DNA from: Bacteroidales bacterium
GTDB lineage: Bacteria; Bacteroidota; Bacteroidia; Bacteroidales; UBA7960
NCBI GenBank assembly: GCA_003560165.1
Contig: PWJC01000160.1
Coordinates: 1 to 41,477, forward strand
DNA length: 41,477 bases
Direction: 5' to 3'
Within the stretch, counting starts at the first letter, position 1. Each line of letters begins with the position of its first letter. The position numbers and the translations under genes were made by a program. The notes beneath the pieces are model-generated. The model was not told where the DNA came from. It saw only the letters and a program-made list of their open reading frames with translations, and did not search any database. Of the stretch, positions 17,883 to 26,505 are shown in pieces.

Positions 17883-19200
17883 CTTCAGTCTGTTCTTTCA
17901 GGGCCCTCCGGTAAACCTTCAGGCAGCGCTCCCGGGCAAGCGCATGGTCAACCATCGGAGGCGGATAATCCCCACTGTCCAGCCCGGGGATCCACTCACG
18001 AACGAATTCCTGCCGGGGGTCAAATTTTTTTTGTTGTGCCATGGGATTAAAAATACGAAAATAAGGAGCTGCATCGCAACCGGTTCCCGCACTCCATTGC
18101 CAGCCCCCATTGTTTGATGACAATTCGTAATCAAACAGCTTTTGGGCAAAGTAAGCCTCGCCCAGGCGCCAGTCGGCAAGCAGGTGCTTTGACAAAAAAC
18201 TGGCGGTGATCATGCGCAGGCGGTTGTGCATATACCCCGTGGCGTTCAGCTGCCGCATGCCCGCGTCCACCATCGGGAAGCCGGTGTTCCCCTCCTTCCA
18301 GCGCTCAAACTCATTTTCGCGGTTGCGCCACAGGATCAGGTCGTAGGCCGGTTTGAATGCGCGGTCGGTTACTTTGGGAAAATGCCATAATATCATCGCA
18401 TAAAACTCCCGCCACAAAAGCTCGTTCAGAAAGGATTCGCTGAGCTCCAATGCCCCGGCCACCAGTCGACGGATGCTCAGGGTGCCAAATCTGAGGTGGA
18501 CCCCCAGCCTGGTGGTGGCATCGGCGGCCGGAAAATCGCGTTTCTGCCCATATCCGGCAATTTTCTGACGGTCAATGTGCAATGGGGGGACCTTGAGTCC
18601 GGATGGGCGCAAGCCCAGGGTGGTCAGTGAGGGGAACTCTGCTTTTTGCAGACCGGTGATGTGCGAAAGCAGGTTTTCTGATGAAAAACTTTCCGGGGCC
18701 CTGCCGCCCAGCCGTTCCCTGCACTTTTTGCTGTAGGGGGTAAACACCCGGTAAGGGCTTTGGTCGTCCTTGAGTACCTGGTCTTTGTCAAACAGCAAAT
18801 GATCCAGGTGGGTGTGGAAGCCCACCCCCCTCGCTTCCAGCATCCGCGCAAGCTGTTCATCGCGTTTTTGGCCATAGGGCTCGTGGTCTTTGTTGCAGTA
18901 CACCGCCTCCACCCTGTACTCTCCAAGCAAAGACTCAAACACATTCAGGGGCCTCCCCCTTCTTACCAGCATTCCCCCGCCCTGTTTTCTGAGTTCCTGA
19001 TGCATCCCCAACAGGCTGTCGTAAATAAAACCCAGGCGGTGGTCATGGGGGGGCAGGGATATCAGGATGTCGTCGTCAAAAATGAACAGGGGCAGCACCC
19101 GGAAGCCGCTCTTCAGGGCATGGAACAAACCCTTATTGTCGCTAAGGCGCAAATCGCGGCGGAACCAGAATACCACGCAAGCTGTCTTTTGGGAAGCCAT
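17869..19200 (-). CDS. phr: Deoxyribodipyrimidine photolyase
   Basis: This 443-residue flavoprotein uses blue light to reverse cyclobutane pyrimidine dimers. The N-terminal Rossmann-like antenna domain opens with VVFWFRRDLRLSDNKGL. The C-terminal FAD domain shows ELLWREFYAMI, NTGFPMVDAGMRQL, GYMHNRLRMI and the FAD-contacting NNGGWQWSAGTGCDAAPYF. Length and motifs indicate a CPD class I photolyase of PhrB type and not a cryptochrome-only protein, though this cannot be fully separated by eye. It is the first gene of a pair with the NUDIX hydrolase and is divergent from the transporter gene. Confidence 0.94.
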   Translation of the reverse strand: MASQKTACVVFWFRRDLRLSDNKGLFHALKSGFRVLPLFIFDDDILISLPPHDHRLGFIYDSLLGMHQELRKQGGGMLVRRGRPLNVFESLLGEYRVEAVYCNKDHEPYGQKRDEQLARMLEARGVGFHTHLDHLLFDKDQVLKDDQSPYRVFTPYSKKCRERLGGRAPESFSSENLLSHITGLQKAEFPSLTTLGLRPSGLKVPPLHIDRQKIAGYGQKRDFPAADATTRLGVHLRFGTLSIRRLVAGALELSESFLNELLWREFYAMILWHFPKVTDRAFKPAYDLILWRNRENEFERWKEGNTGFPMVDAGMRQLNATGYMHNRLRMITASFLSKHLLADWRLGEAYFAQKLFDYELSSNNGGWQWSAGTGCDAAPYFRIFNPMAQQKKFDPRQEFVREWIPGLDSGDYPPPMVDHALARERCLKVYRRALKEQTEDGTS

Positions 19201-19222
19201 AAAATAAACAGATAAGGTGTTT

Positions 19223-19253
19223 CAAAATTAAAGAAGGTTTACCTTTGTAATCC
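19223..19253 (-). promoter_or_regulatory. Possible promoter of phr
   Basis: On the minus strand, TAATTTTG (19230-19223) is a perfect TAnnTTTG element. A TTG lies 23 bases further upstream (19256-19254), slightly longer than ideal. It interleaves with the divergent transporter -7 element. Confidence 0.42.
19240..19247 (+). promoter_or_regulatory. Possible -7 element of the AspT-type transporter gene
   Basis: TACCTTTG fits TAnnTTTG exactly and lies 55 bases before ATG 19302. No convincing -33 TTTG is seen at the right distance. Confidence 0.4.
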
Positions 19254-19301
19254 CAATAGGGTTAACTTTATTTGTTTTTTAATGTTCAATGCCCCGATCC
19301 A

Positions 19302-20891
19302 ATGACCGAGCTGATCTACGAGGGGTATTTTGCGCTGTTTCTGATCATCACCGGGGGGATCATGCTGGGCAACATAAGGTTCAGGGGGTTCTCACTCGAT
19401 CTGTCTGCGGTTGTCTTTGTGGCCCTGATCATGGGCCATTATGGCATCATGGTACCAGAGGCCTTCCAGACCATTGGCCTGGTGTTTTTTATTTTTACCG
19501 TAGGCATACAGGCGGGCCCCGGTTTTTTTGAGGCATTCAAGAAAACGGGGCGGCAGTTTCTCAGCATCAGCTTCTTTCTGGTGGCCCTGGCAGCCATGCT
19601 GAGTTTTACCCTCAGCCGGGCCTTTGGGCTGGATCCTTTTCTGGGCGTGGGCATTTTTAACGGCGCCCTTACCAGCACCTCGGGTCTTGCGGCTGCCATC
19701 GACATCTCGGGTTCCACCCTGCCTTCGATCGGCTACGGAGTGGTGTATCCCGCAGGCGCCATCATGGCCATTTTGACCATTCACTTGCTGCCCCTGCTTC
19801 TGGGCGTAAACATGAAGCAACAGGCAGCGGACTACCTGAAGCAGGCGCACGAAGAACATCCGGAGGTGAGCGAACGCAACTTTGTGGTGGAGAACAAGAA
19901 CATCGACGGCAAAACCCTGAAAGAGCTGGGGGTAGGCAGCATGACCCGTGCCGTGGTCAGCCGCATTAAGCACGGCGACACGGTGTATACCCCGGGAAAG
20001 GATGCCCGTTTACATCTGGGCGACATTGTGAAATGCGCCGGCACCCGCGATGCCCTGGACAAGGTGGAGCTGATGATCGGTCCGCCAACCGATGCAAGGG
20101 TGCCACAACCTGCAGGCTATAAGGTACATTGGGTACTGGTCACCAACAAGGATGTGGTCAACACAAGCCTGAACTCCTTAAACCTTACGGCCTACTACAA
20201 TGCCACCATCACCCGCATCCGCCGCAGCGGCATCGACATATCCCCCCGCGGCAATTCGCAGCTGCGCTTTGGCGACAAGGTCATGGTAGCCTGCGATGAG
20301 GAAAACATGAAGCAGGTGATGAAGCTTTTGGGTAACAACGAAAAACGCCTGAGCGAGACCAATTTTTTGCCCATCAGCCTGGGGATCATCATCGGGGTAT
20401 TGCTCGGGGCCATCACCTTCCCGTTTTTCGGCCTCTTCGAATTCTCCCTGGGCATTACCGGCGGAGTGCTGACAGCCGCTTTGGTCCTCAGCAAGATCGG
20501 CAAGACCGGACCAGTGATCTGGTCGATGTCGGGTGGGGCGAACAACCTGCTGCGCAAACTCGGGCTGCTGATGTTTCTGGCCACGGTGGGCACCCATGCA
20601 GGCGCCCATATTGCCGACGCCCTGGCCGAATACGGCTGGACCCTGCTTTGGGTCGGAATGATGATCACCGTGATCCCCATGGTATTGACCACCCTGATCG
20701 GGCATTATGCATTGAAGATCAATTTTGCGACCTTGCTGGGGGTGGTGGCCGGGAGCATGACCAGCACCCCGGGGCTTGCCGCGGCGGATTCAAAAACCGA
20801 ATCCGATGCCGCCTCGGTGGGCTATGCCACCGTTTACCCCCTGGCGCTGGTCTTGATGATCGTGTTCTCTCAAATCCTCAGTGTGGTCTGA
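19302..20891 (+). CDS. AspT/YidE/YbjL-family transporter with two RCK_C domains
   Basis: I start at ATG 19302 (MTELIYEGYF), giving 529 residues; the track start is TTG. The layout is that of aspartate:alanine-exchanger-type transporters: about five membrane helices, a cytosolic loop (about 190-355) with two RCK_C/TrkA-C domains, then about five more helices. The two membrane halves share inverted motifs: TSTSGLAAAIDISGSTLPSIGYGVVYPAGA and STPGLAAADSKTESDAASVGYATVYPLAL read in short as TSTSGLAAA and TSTPGLAAA. Substrate is unknown; homologues exchange aspartate for alanine or move other carboxylates, and YidE/YbjL are uncharacterised. The RCK_C parts suggest control by a bound ligand. It ends 7 bases from the convergent M56 peptidase gene. 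Confidence 0.9.
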   Translation: MTELIYEGYFALFLIITGGIMLGNIRFRGFSLDLSAVVFVALIMGHYGIMVPEAFQTIGLVFFIFTVGIQAGPGFFEAFKKTGRQFLSISFFLVALAAMLSFTLSRAFGLDPFLGVGIFNGALTSTSGLAAAIDISGSTLPSIGYGVVYPAGAIMAILTIHLLPLLLGVNMKQQAADYLKQAHEEHPEVSERNFVVENKNIDGKTLKELGVGSMTRAVVSRIKHGDTVYTPGKDARLHLGDIVKCAGTRDALDKVELMIGPPTDARVPQPAGYKVHWVLVTNKDVVNTSLNSLNLTAYYNATITRIRRSGIDISPRGNSQLRFGDKVMVACDEENMKQVMKLLGNNEKRLSETNFLPISLGIIIGVLLGAITFPFFGLFEFSLGITGGVLTAALVLSKIGKTGPVIWSMSGGANNLLRKLGLLMFLATVGTHAGAHIADALAEYGWTLLWVGMMITVIPMVLTTLIGHYALKINFATLLGVVAGSMTSTPGLAAADSKTESDAASVGYATVYPLALVLMIVFSQILSVV

Positions 20892-20898
20892 ATGCACG

Positions 20899-22170
20899 CT
20901 AATCCAGGCGAAAGCGTATGGGCATGTTGAAGCGGACGCTTACCGGCTCGTCGCGGCGAATTGCCGGCTCCCAGTCGGGCATGAGGTTGACCACCCTGAT
21001 GGCTTCCTCATCAATTTCGGGGCTCACACCCCTCAGCACCTCCGCATCGGTAATCCGGCCGTCGTACCTTACCACAAAGGCGACAAAAACAGTTCCCTGC
21101 AGGCCCTCCTGCATGGCCTCAAGGGGATATCTGAGGTGTTCACTCATAAACTGCTGCCGGGCCGTTTCTCCTCCCGGAAATACAGGAAATTCATCGGCTA
21201 CGGTATAGATCACATCATAGGTGTAATCGACCTCGGCCTGCATCGCATCGGGCCCCGTTTCGCCCTTGGGCTGTTCGCTGCACGATTGCACGAAAAAGGC
21301 AACGGCAAACAGCGGGACAATGGTCAGCATACTGATCATCGTTCTCGCAAGAGAAGCTTTTTTGGTTGTGTTCATCATCATAAAACGTTTTTTTAAGGGT
21401 GGATAATTAAGGGTGGTTGTTATGGGGATATGCATCCCATGAGCCGATACTTCGAGCAATAGTTTCTGGTATGAGCGCTTATCGGAATGCCGGTCGATAA
21501 CCGCCCGGTCGGCCTCGAATTCATGCTGCATCTTCAACTCCCGCCTGAACAGCCATACTGCCGGATGGAACCAAAAGACAACCGTCATGAACTCAACCAA
21601 CAGCAAGTCGAGCGAATGCCATTGTGTAATGTGTGCCCGCTCATGTTCAATGATCTCTTTCAGCCCCGGATGTTCAAGCATATCGATGGGCAGGAATACG
21701 AAGTGAAAGAAGGAGAAGGGCGCAAGCTGCCCCCTGACGGGCAACACGGTGACCCCCATCAGAAACGTCCTCCTGCTGTAGCGGATCCTGGCCAGCAGAT
21801 AGATCAAACTGCCCGCCACCCTGAAAAACAGCAGTGCGGTCACGAGCAATACGGCGTTGAGCAGCAATTGCCTTGCGCTCAGGGCTTCCAGGATACCTTT
21901 TCCCGCCTGCTCAAGGTTCGCATGAGCCCCGCTGCTCGCCTGCACCACCACCTCGGGCAGCCACAATACCTGTGGTGCCGCGGCGCTGCGAAGCCCGGGG
22001 CCGGCCCACATCCCGATGCCGCTGAGCAGGCAGGACAAAAGCAAGGCGAACACTATGAAGAACCTGCTTTGGGCCGGATTCGCCTGCGGCCTGACCAGGA
22101 AATGATACACCAGGGCGGAAAAGCCCAGGTAGAGTGAAGTCCAGAAGAAATACATTCCAATAGGTTCCAT
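20899..22170 (-). CDS. BlaR1-like M56 membrane metallopeptidase with a C-terminal TonB-type domain
   Basis: This 423-residue protein has about three N-terminal membrane helices, an M56 peptidase domain with the zinc motif HERAH (around residue 175) and the downstream HEFEADRAVID, a further helix (SMLTIVPLFAVAFFVQ, about 280) and a periplasmic C-terminus. That C-terminus is a TonB C-terminal-like domain (FPVFPGGE, GTVFVAFVVRYDG, ATG absent), and not the penicillin-binding sensor of BlaR1 or MecR1. In BlaR1 systems the peptidase removes the BlaI repressor after signal binding. Here the sensed signal is therefore unlikely to be acylation by a beta-lactam. It follows the blaI-like gene by 19 bp in one operon. 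Confidence 0.9.
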   Translation of the reverse strand: MEPIGMYFFWTSLYLGFSALVYHFLVRPQANPAQSRFFIVFALLLSCLLSGIGMWAGPGLRSAAAPQVLWLPEVVVQASSGAHANLEQAGKGILEALSARQLLLNAVLLVTALLFFRVAGSLIYLLARIRYSRRTFLMGVTVLPVRGQLAPFSFFHFVFLPIDMLEHPGLKEIIEHERAHITQWHSLDLLLVEFMTVVFWFHPAVWLFRRELKMQHEFEADRAVIDRHSDKRSYQKLLLEVSAHGMHIPITTTLNYPPLKKRFMMMNTTKKASLARTMISMLTIVPLFAVAFFVQSCSEQPKGETGPDAMQAEVDYTYDVIYTVADEFPVFPGGETARQQFMSEHLRYPLEAMQEGLQGTVFVAFVVRYDGRITDAEVLRGVSPEIDEEAIRVVNLMPDWEPAIRRDEPVSVRFNMPIRFRLD

Positions 22171-22189
22171 GTCCTGATTTATTTATTGT

Positions 22190-22567
22190 TTAGGATTCCT
22201 GTTTGTTGTCGATCTCCTCATCGATGATGCGTTTGAGCTCTTCGAGCTCAGACACCGTCATCCCGCGCTCGCTGGAAAAAAAGGACACCATCTGCCGCAG
22301 CGAATTGCCGAAATATTTGTGCATCACCCCCTTCATCATGGCCCGCGTGTATGCTGACTTTTCCACCAGGGGATAATACTCGTGGGCCTTGCCGAAGGCC
22401 CTGTGGCCAACAAACCCCTTTTCTTCCAGTATGCGCACAATGGTCGAAACTGTGGTATAGGCAGGTTTGGGCTCGGGGAAATGTTCGAGGATGTCCCTGA
22501 CGAACCCCGATTCGATGTCCCAGAGGATCTGCATCACCTGCTCTTCAGCTTTTGTAAGTTCCTTCAT
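22190..22567 (-). CDS. BlaI/MecI/CopY-family repressor
   Basis: This 125-residue winged-helix repressor matches the penicillinase-repressor family: LTKAEEQVMQILWDIESGFVRD at the N-terminus, the recognition helix region YTTVSTIVRILEEKGFV, and a C-terminal dimerisation helix. The scissile region used by BlaR1-type peptidases would lie near residues 95-105. It is encoded between the TlpA-like gene (43 bp upstream) and the M56 peptidase gene (19 bp downstream). It probably represses its own operon through the paired dyads at 24144-24180. Confidence 0.93.
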   Translation of the reverse strand: MKELTKAEEQVMQILWDIESGFVRDILEHFPEPKPAYTTVSTIVRILEEKGFVGHRAFGKAHEYYPLVEKSAYTRAMMKGVMHKYFGNSLRQMVSFFSSERGMTVSELEELKRIIDEEIDNKQES

Positions 22568-22610
22568 CTTGATTAGGCTTTATTTGGTCAACGTTCATGT
22601 GTTCCCTGCC

Positions 22611-24104
22611 TCAGTCCAGCAACAGATCAATGGCTTCAAGTGTCAGGGGTTTCATGGGCGTCAGGTAATATCCCCTGTGGACAATAAAGCCGTTGTTATC
22701 CGCAAGCATGTAATAAGGGTGCCCGCCTATCTGCAACTCCCTGTACAGGCTTTGTGTCTGTTCGGGGGTACAATATATGTGCCCGGCTTCCAGGCCGGCC
22801 TCTTCAACAAGGGTGGCCCATTGTTCCTCCTGAGTGCCCATGCAGATGAATACAAACGCAATGTCCCGGTCATGATAGTTCCTGATCATTTCCTGCGCAC
22901 TTGGGAACAGGGCAATGCAAGGGCCGCACCAGGTGGTCCAGAAGTCCATGTAGATCACCTTCCCCTCATGGGCATTGAATATGGAATCAAGCAGTTGATG
23001 CGCCAGGGTGCCTTCCATTCCCTGCATCAATTCCCGGTGGCTGAGGTGCGGATTGCTTAAATGATCGCGCACATCCCGGTAGTGTTCCAACAAGGGTATA
23101 CGGATCCGGTCTTCGGCAATAAGACGGTCAAACAACCCGGGGTCTTGTTCATAGAAGCCGGTCCGGTTCTGCGAAAAATCCCTGTAATAAACATAAGCCG
23201 TAAGCATTTGCCTGAACAGGTCACTGCCGGCACTGTCTTCAATGCGTTCAATCATCGAGCGGTTAAACTCATCGGGCCGCACATCACCGATTTCAGGCAG
23301 TGTGACCGATAATCCAGATAAAAAGGTGTTCATCAGGCCAAAAACACCGCTATGCAACTGATCATTCCTGAACAAAGACTCCATATCCGTGAATATCCCC
23401 CGGTGGGTTTCGGGCAAACCCAGCTTCATTTCACCCGGCATTCCGCCGGAAGAAAGCCGGCGGAATATCGCTGCATAATACCGGATATCCATATGGTCGG
23501 AAATCCATTGCCGCACCTCAGGACCCGGCTCCCTCAGTTCGCTGAACTCAGCATATTTTTCCTGAATGCGCATGTAAACGCTGTCACAGAACCGGAGATA
23601 CTCCTCAAGCCCCATATTCATGTCCGCCCGGTGATAATAGTCCAACAGGTAATAACTGTTCACATATGCATGATAATCCCTGTTCTGCCGGTCAAAGTCT
23701 CCCGTAAAGACAATCTCGGACAAGCGTTTGAAATCAAGCTCAATATGGATGCTGTCTCCCGGCCTTGCCAATACATTCCTGACAATTGGGGAAACACTTA
23801 TATCCTGTGTGTGATGCAAGTCAAACTCAATATGGAAACTTCCATCGGGTGCAATGGAGTCAGCATACACTTTATGGCTCCCCCTGAAGTCTTTAACCTG
23901 GACGCTCATGGTGGCGTAATCAGGATACACATCCATATTGGCCACCCTGCCGGAGATCACGGTCCTGGTCGTTTCGGGATAGCCGCCACCGCTTTCGGAG
24001 CAAGCCACACACATGAGCAACACCAAGGCCGGCAGGCAGCCCAAAAAGCCTTTTCGGGAAAAATAAAGGTTGACTGCATCATCGCCCGGCACTTGCATCA
24101 ACAT
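22611..24104 (-). CDS. Thioredoxin-fold (TlpA-like) lipoprotein
   Basis: This 497-residue protein has an N-terminal hydrophobic segment ending in a lipobox-like LMCVAC (Cys near residue 36), then a beta-rich domain (about 48-120, VISGRVANMDVYPDYATM), a helical middle region (about 125-365), and a C-terminal TlpA/ResA-type thioredoxin domain with active site WCGPC (about 392-396). Such Bacteroidota proteins are exported thiol oxidoreductases, but the natural substrates are mostly unknown. The cis-Pro region is visible as GGHPYYML. It is the first gene of the unit with the blaI-like and blaR1-like genes, so the repressor probably controls it. Confidence 0.85.
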   Translation of the reverse strand: MLMQVPGDDAVNLYFSRKGFLGCLPALVLLMCVACSESGGGYPETTRTVISGRVANMDVYPDYATMSVQVKDFRGSHKVYADSIAPDGSFHIEFDLHHTQDISVSPIVRNVLARPGDSIHIELDFKRLSEIVFTGDFDRQNRDYHAYVNSYYLLDYYHRADMNMGLEEYLRFCDSVYMRIQEKYAEFSELREPGPEVRQWISDHMDIRYYAAIFRRLSSGGMPGEMKLGLPETHRGIFTDMESLFRNDQLHSGVFGLMNTFLSGLSVTLPEIGDVRPDEFNRSMIERIEDSAGSDLFRQMLTAYVYYRDFSQNRTGFYEQDPGLFDRLIAEDRIRIPLLEHYRDVRDHLSNPHLSHRELMQGMEGTLAHQLLDSIFNAHEGKVIYMDFWTTWCGPCIALFPSAQEMIRNYHDRDIAFVFICMGTQEEQWATLVEEAGLEAGHIYCTPEQTQSLYRELQIGGHPYYMLADNNGFIVHRGYYLTPMKPLTLEAIDLLLD

Positions 24105-24135
24105 GGTTTTTCGGATTGGAACAAAACTGTGAAGG

Positions 24136-24166
24136 CAAACTTATAACTAATTTTTTAGTTATTCAA
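24136..24166 (-). promoter_or_regulatory. Promoter of the tlpA-blaI-blaR unit
   Basis: On the minus strand, TTG (24166-24164), 20 bases and TAAGTTTG (24143-24136) match the Bacteroidota promoter consensus exactly. The -7 element is 32 bases before the ATG at 24104. Both elements are flanked or covered by the two dyads listed next. Confidence 0.7.
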
Positions 24167-24180
24167 CTATTTTGTTAGTT
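24144..24180. promoter_or_regulatory. Paired operator dyads AACTA-N6-TAGTT (predicted BlaI-type sites)
   Basis: Two inverted repeats share the layout AACTA-N6-TAGTT: 24145-24160 (extended as TAACTAATTTTTTAGTTA, 24144-24161) and 24165-24180. Their centres are 20 bp apart, about two helical turns. The first fills the -33/-7 spacer and the second covers the -33 element. BlaI/MecI proteins bind dyads as dimers, often in pairs; assignment to this BlaI is inference from position. Confidence 0.68.
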
Positions 24181-24274
24181 TTTAAGAAAAAAATGATCAA
24201 ATATCCTGCCACATCGTCGAATGAGCGCCGTTTTTTTTCCTTTGTCCTGGAAATTCCGGGCAAAAAAAACCATG

Positions 24275-24282
24275 TATATTTG
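24275..24282 (+). promoter_or_regulatory. Possible -7 element of the flavin-binding protein gene
   Basis: TATATTTG fits TAnnTTTG exactly and lies 21 bases before ATG 24304. No clear -33 element is seen. Confidence 0.4.
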
Positions 24283-24303
24283 AACCTTTAAACCAGGCGC
24301 AGC

Positions 24304-24768
24304 ATGGCAACCAACATGATCAGCAACCCGGCCAAGATCCGGGCCATTATCGACAAATGCGAAGTATGTTATGTGGGGATGACCGGCATGGACGGCGGGC
24401 CCTATGTACTGCCCTTCAATTTCGGCTACGAAGACGGAAGCATTTACCTGCACATGGGCCCGCAGGGGAAAAAACTCGGGATCCTTCGAAACAACCCCGA
24501 GGTATGCGTGGCCTTCAGCACCGACCATCAGTTATTCCACCGCAACGAAGAGGTTGCCTGCAGCTATGGCATGAAATACCGAAGCGTGCTCGCCCATGGC
24601 AAGGCATCCTTTGTGGACGACTACGACGAAAAAGTCCGCATCATGAACGTGACGATGAAAAAATACACGGGCAGGGATTTTCCCTACAACGCTCCCGCCA
24701 TCCACAATGTGGTGGTGGTGCATATAAGGGTGCACCGGATCGAAGGGAAACTGTCGGGGTATTTCTAG
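24304..24768 (+). CDS. Pyridoxamine 5'-phosphate oxidase-family FMN-binding protein
   Basis: This 154-residue protein has the split-barrel flavin-binding fold of small PNPOx-like or NimA-like proteins. Visible features are CEVCYVGMTGMDGGPYVLPF (first strands), the glycine-containing IYLHMGPQGKKLGIL and CSYGMKYRSVLAHGKASFV. NimA-type relatives reduce 5-nitroimidazoles, while others are of unknown function; I cannot assign a reaction. It is monocistronic and its end overlaps the convergent PAP2 gene by 4 bases. Confidence 0.87.
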   Translation: MATNMISNPAKIRAIIDKCEVCYVGMTGMDGGPYVLPFNFGYEDGSIYLHMGPQGKKLGILRNNPEVCVAFSTDHQLFHRNEEVACSYGMKYRSVLAHGKASFVDDYDEKVRIMNVTMKKYTGRDFPYNAPAIHNVVVVHIRVHRIEGKLSGYF

Positions 24769-25367
24769 GAAGGGCCAGGATGCAGCGAGGCGCCGCAGCG
24801 GTCAGGGTAAACCCGCAACATCAACCAGGCATGGAGGCGGTACACAACCCAGGCCCAAAAAAGGCCCAGCATGGCCCCCGCCAGCACATCGGCCGGATAA
24901 TGCACCCCCAGGTAAATGCGGCTGTAGCTCTTCAATACCGCCCAAAAGACCATCAGGGGGAGGATCCAGGCAAACCTGTCCCTGAGCGACCAGATCATGA
25001 AGGCGGCCAGGGCAAATGAATTGCTTGCATGGCCCGACACAAAGCCAAACCGCCCTCCCCTTCTGTCCCTGACCAGATGCACCAGGTCGGCGATCTCCGG
25101 TTCATGACCCGGCCGTAACCGGGCGAAATAGTCCTTGACCAGGTTGGCCGACTGGTCGCTGAGGGTGATCAGCAAGCCTGTGAAAAGAAAGATCCACAAT
25201 CCGCGCAGCCGGTATTTCATCCACACCAACACCCCCAGAAAGGCATAGAAAGGGACCCAGTTATAGCGGTAACTGATCTGGTACATGGGCTCGTCGAGCC
25301 AGGGGGCGTTCAGTCCGTTGAGGAACAGAAACAACTGAGTATCCAGCTCATTTAATACGTCGATCAT
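24765..25367 (-). CDS. PAP2-family phosphatase (undecaprenyl-diphosphatase or lipid phosphatase type)
   Basis: This 200-residue membrane protein has the three acid-phosphatase motifs: KDYFARLRP (KX6RP), VSGHASNS (PSGH-type) and SRIYLGVHYPADVLAG (SRX5HX3D). About five membrane helices surround them. The family hydrolyses undecaprenyl diphosphate, phosphatidylglycerol phosphate or lipid-A phosphates in the envelope; the exact substrate cannot be read. It lies downstream of obgE on the same strand, but the 127-bp gap contains repeat copy B, so co-transcription is uncertain. Confidence 0.9.
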   Translation of the reverse strand: MIDVLNELDTQLFLFLNGLNAPWLDEPMYQISYRYNWVPFYAFLGVLVWMKYRLRGLWIFLFTGLLITLSDQSANLVKDYFARLRPGHEPEIADLVHLVRDRRGGRFGFVSGHASNSFALAAFMIWSLRDRFAWILPLMVFWAVLKSYSRIYLGVHYPADVLAGAMLGLFWAWVVYRLHAWLMLRVYPDRCGASLHPGPS

Positions 25368-25429
25368 GATCTGTCACAGCATTACGGAAGATCCTTTGAT
25401 CCGTTCATAATCCAACCTTCCCGGCAAGA

Positions 25430-25505
25430 CGAAGGCAGAGGACAGAAGGCAGAAAGCTGACAAGGTTGAAATGCCTGAAAAGTCGTTCCATCGTTCATTC
25501 ATCTT
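25430..25505. repeat. Dispersed low-complexity repeat, copy B
   Basis: Four purine heptamers CGAAGGC-AGAGGAC-AGAAGGC-AGAAAGC (25430-25457) are followed by AAAAGTCGTTCC (shared with copy A) and CGTTCCATCGTTCATTC, whose reverse complement shares ACGATGGAACGAC with copy D. The last module overlaps the obgE stop codon. Confidence 0.75.
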
Positions 25506-26505
25506 CGACCGGATTCATTAATTGCCAAAGCAGGTCTTTAAGCCGGCTTATCCCCTGGTTGGTATGCGACGAGATCATCACATGGTCCAGCCCGGGCAGA
25601 TCCGCCTTTAACCCTTCCTGTATTTCGGACAGGGCCTGCTCATCCAGCAGGTCGCATTTGCTGACGGCAAGCAGCCGCTGCTTGTCGAGCAGCTCCGGAT
25701 TGAAGAGACTGAGCTCCTGAAGCAACACCGAATATTCGGCGGCAAGATCGGCGCTGTCGGCAGGTATCAGAAACAGCAGCAGGGCATTGCGCTCAATGTG
25801 GCGAAGAAAGCGGTGCCCCAGGCCCTTTCCCCTGTGGGCTCCTTCGATAATTCCCGGAATATCGGCCATGACAAAGGAACGTCCGTCCCTGTATGGCACC
25901 ATGCCCAGATTGGGCACCAGGGTGGTAAAAGGATAATCGGCAATTTCGGGTTTGGCGGCACTCACTACCGACAATAGTGTCGATTTGCCGGCGTTGGGAA
26001 AGCCCACCAGGCCGACATCGGCCAGTATCTTCAACTCCAGGACAAACCATTTCTCTTTACCCGGCTCGCCGGGCTGGGCATAACGGGGGGTTTGCCGGGT
26101 GCTTGACTTAAAATGCACATTGCCAAGGCCACCACGCCCGCCCTCCAGCAAAACATCCTGCTGCTCGTGGGTGGTGATCTCGGCAACCACTTCCCCGCTT
26201 TCGGCGTCCTTTACTACCGTACCCAGGGGCACTTCGACCACCACGTCCTTTCCGGCAGCTCCGCTTCGCTGCTGCCTGCCCCCGGGTTCGCCGGGTTTGG
26301 CAATCAAATGACGGGTGTATTTGAGGTGAAGTAGGGTCCACAACTGGCTGTTGCCTCTGAGGATCACATGCCCCCCCCTTCCGCCGTCGCCTCCGTCGGG
26401 GCCTCCCTTCGGGACAAACTTCTCACGCCTCAGATGGGCAGAACCTGCTCCGCCCTTTCCGGAGCGGCAGTTGATCTTTACATAGTCAATGAAGTTGCCG
26501 TTCAT
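25495..26505 (-). CDS. obgE: Obg-family GTPase
   Basis: This 336-residue GTPase acts in 50S subunit maturation and stringent-response links. The N-terminal glycine-rich Obg fold (about 1-158) begins [21 protein letters not shown], and the G domain (about 160-330) shows GFPNAGKST (G1), [16 protein letters not shown] (G3) and SKCDLL in place of NKxD (G4). There is no C-terminal OCT domain, as usual in this phylum. ATG 26505 overlaps the adk stop by 4 bases, so the two are translationally coupled. The last codons and stop fall within a dispersed-repeat word. Confidence 0.96.
   Translation of the reverse strand: MNGNFIDYVKINCRSGKGGAGSAHLRREKFVPKGGPDGGDGGRGGHVILRGNSQLWTLLHLKYTRHLIAKPGEPGGRQQRSGAAGKDVVVEVPLGTVVKDAESGEVVAEITTHEQQDVLLEGGRGGLGNVHFKSSTRQTPRYAQPGEPGKEKWFVLELKILADVGLVGFPNAGKSTLLSVVSAAKPEIADYPFTTLVPNLGMVPYRDGRSFVMADIPGIIEGAHRGKGLGHRFLRHIERNALLLFLIPADSADLAAEYSVLLQELSLFNPELLDKQRLLAVSKCDLLDEQALSEIQEGLKADLPGLDHVMISSHTNQGISRLKDLLWQLMNPVEDE

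Noticed and set aside
20899-22170. Beta-lactam resistance sensor (true BlaR1)
   Set aside because: The C-terminal domain is TonB-like and there is no penicillin-binding SxxK domain or beta-lactamase gene in the window.
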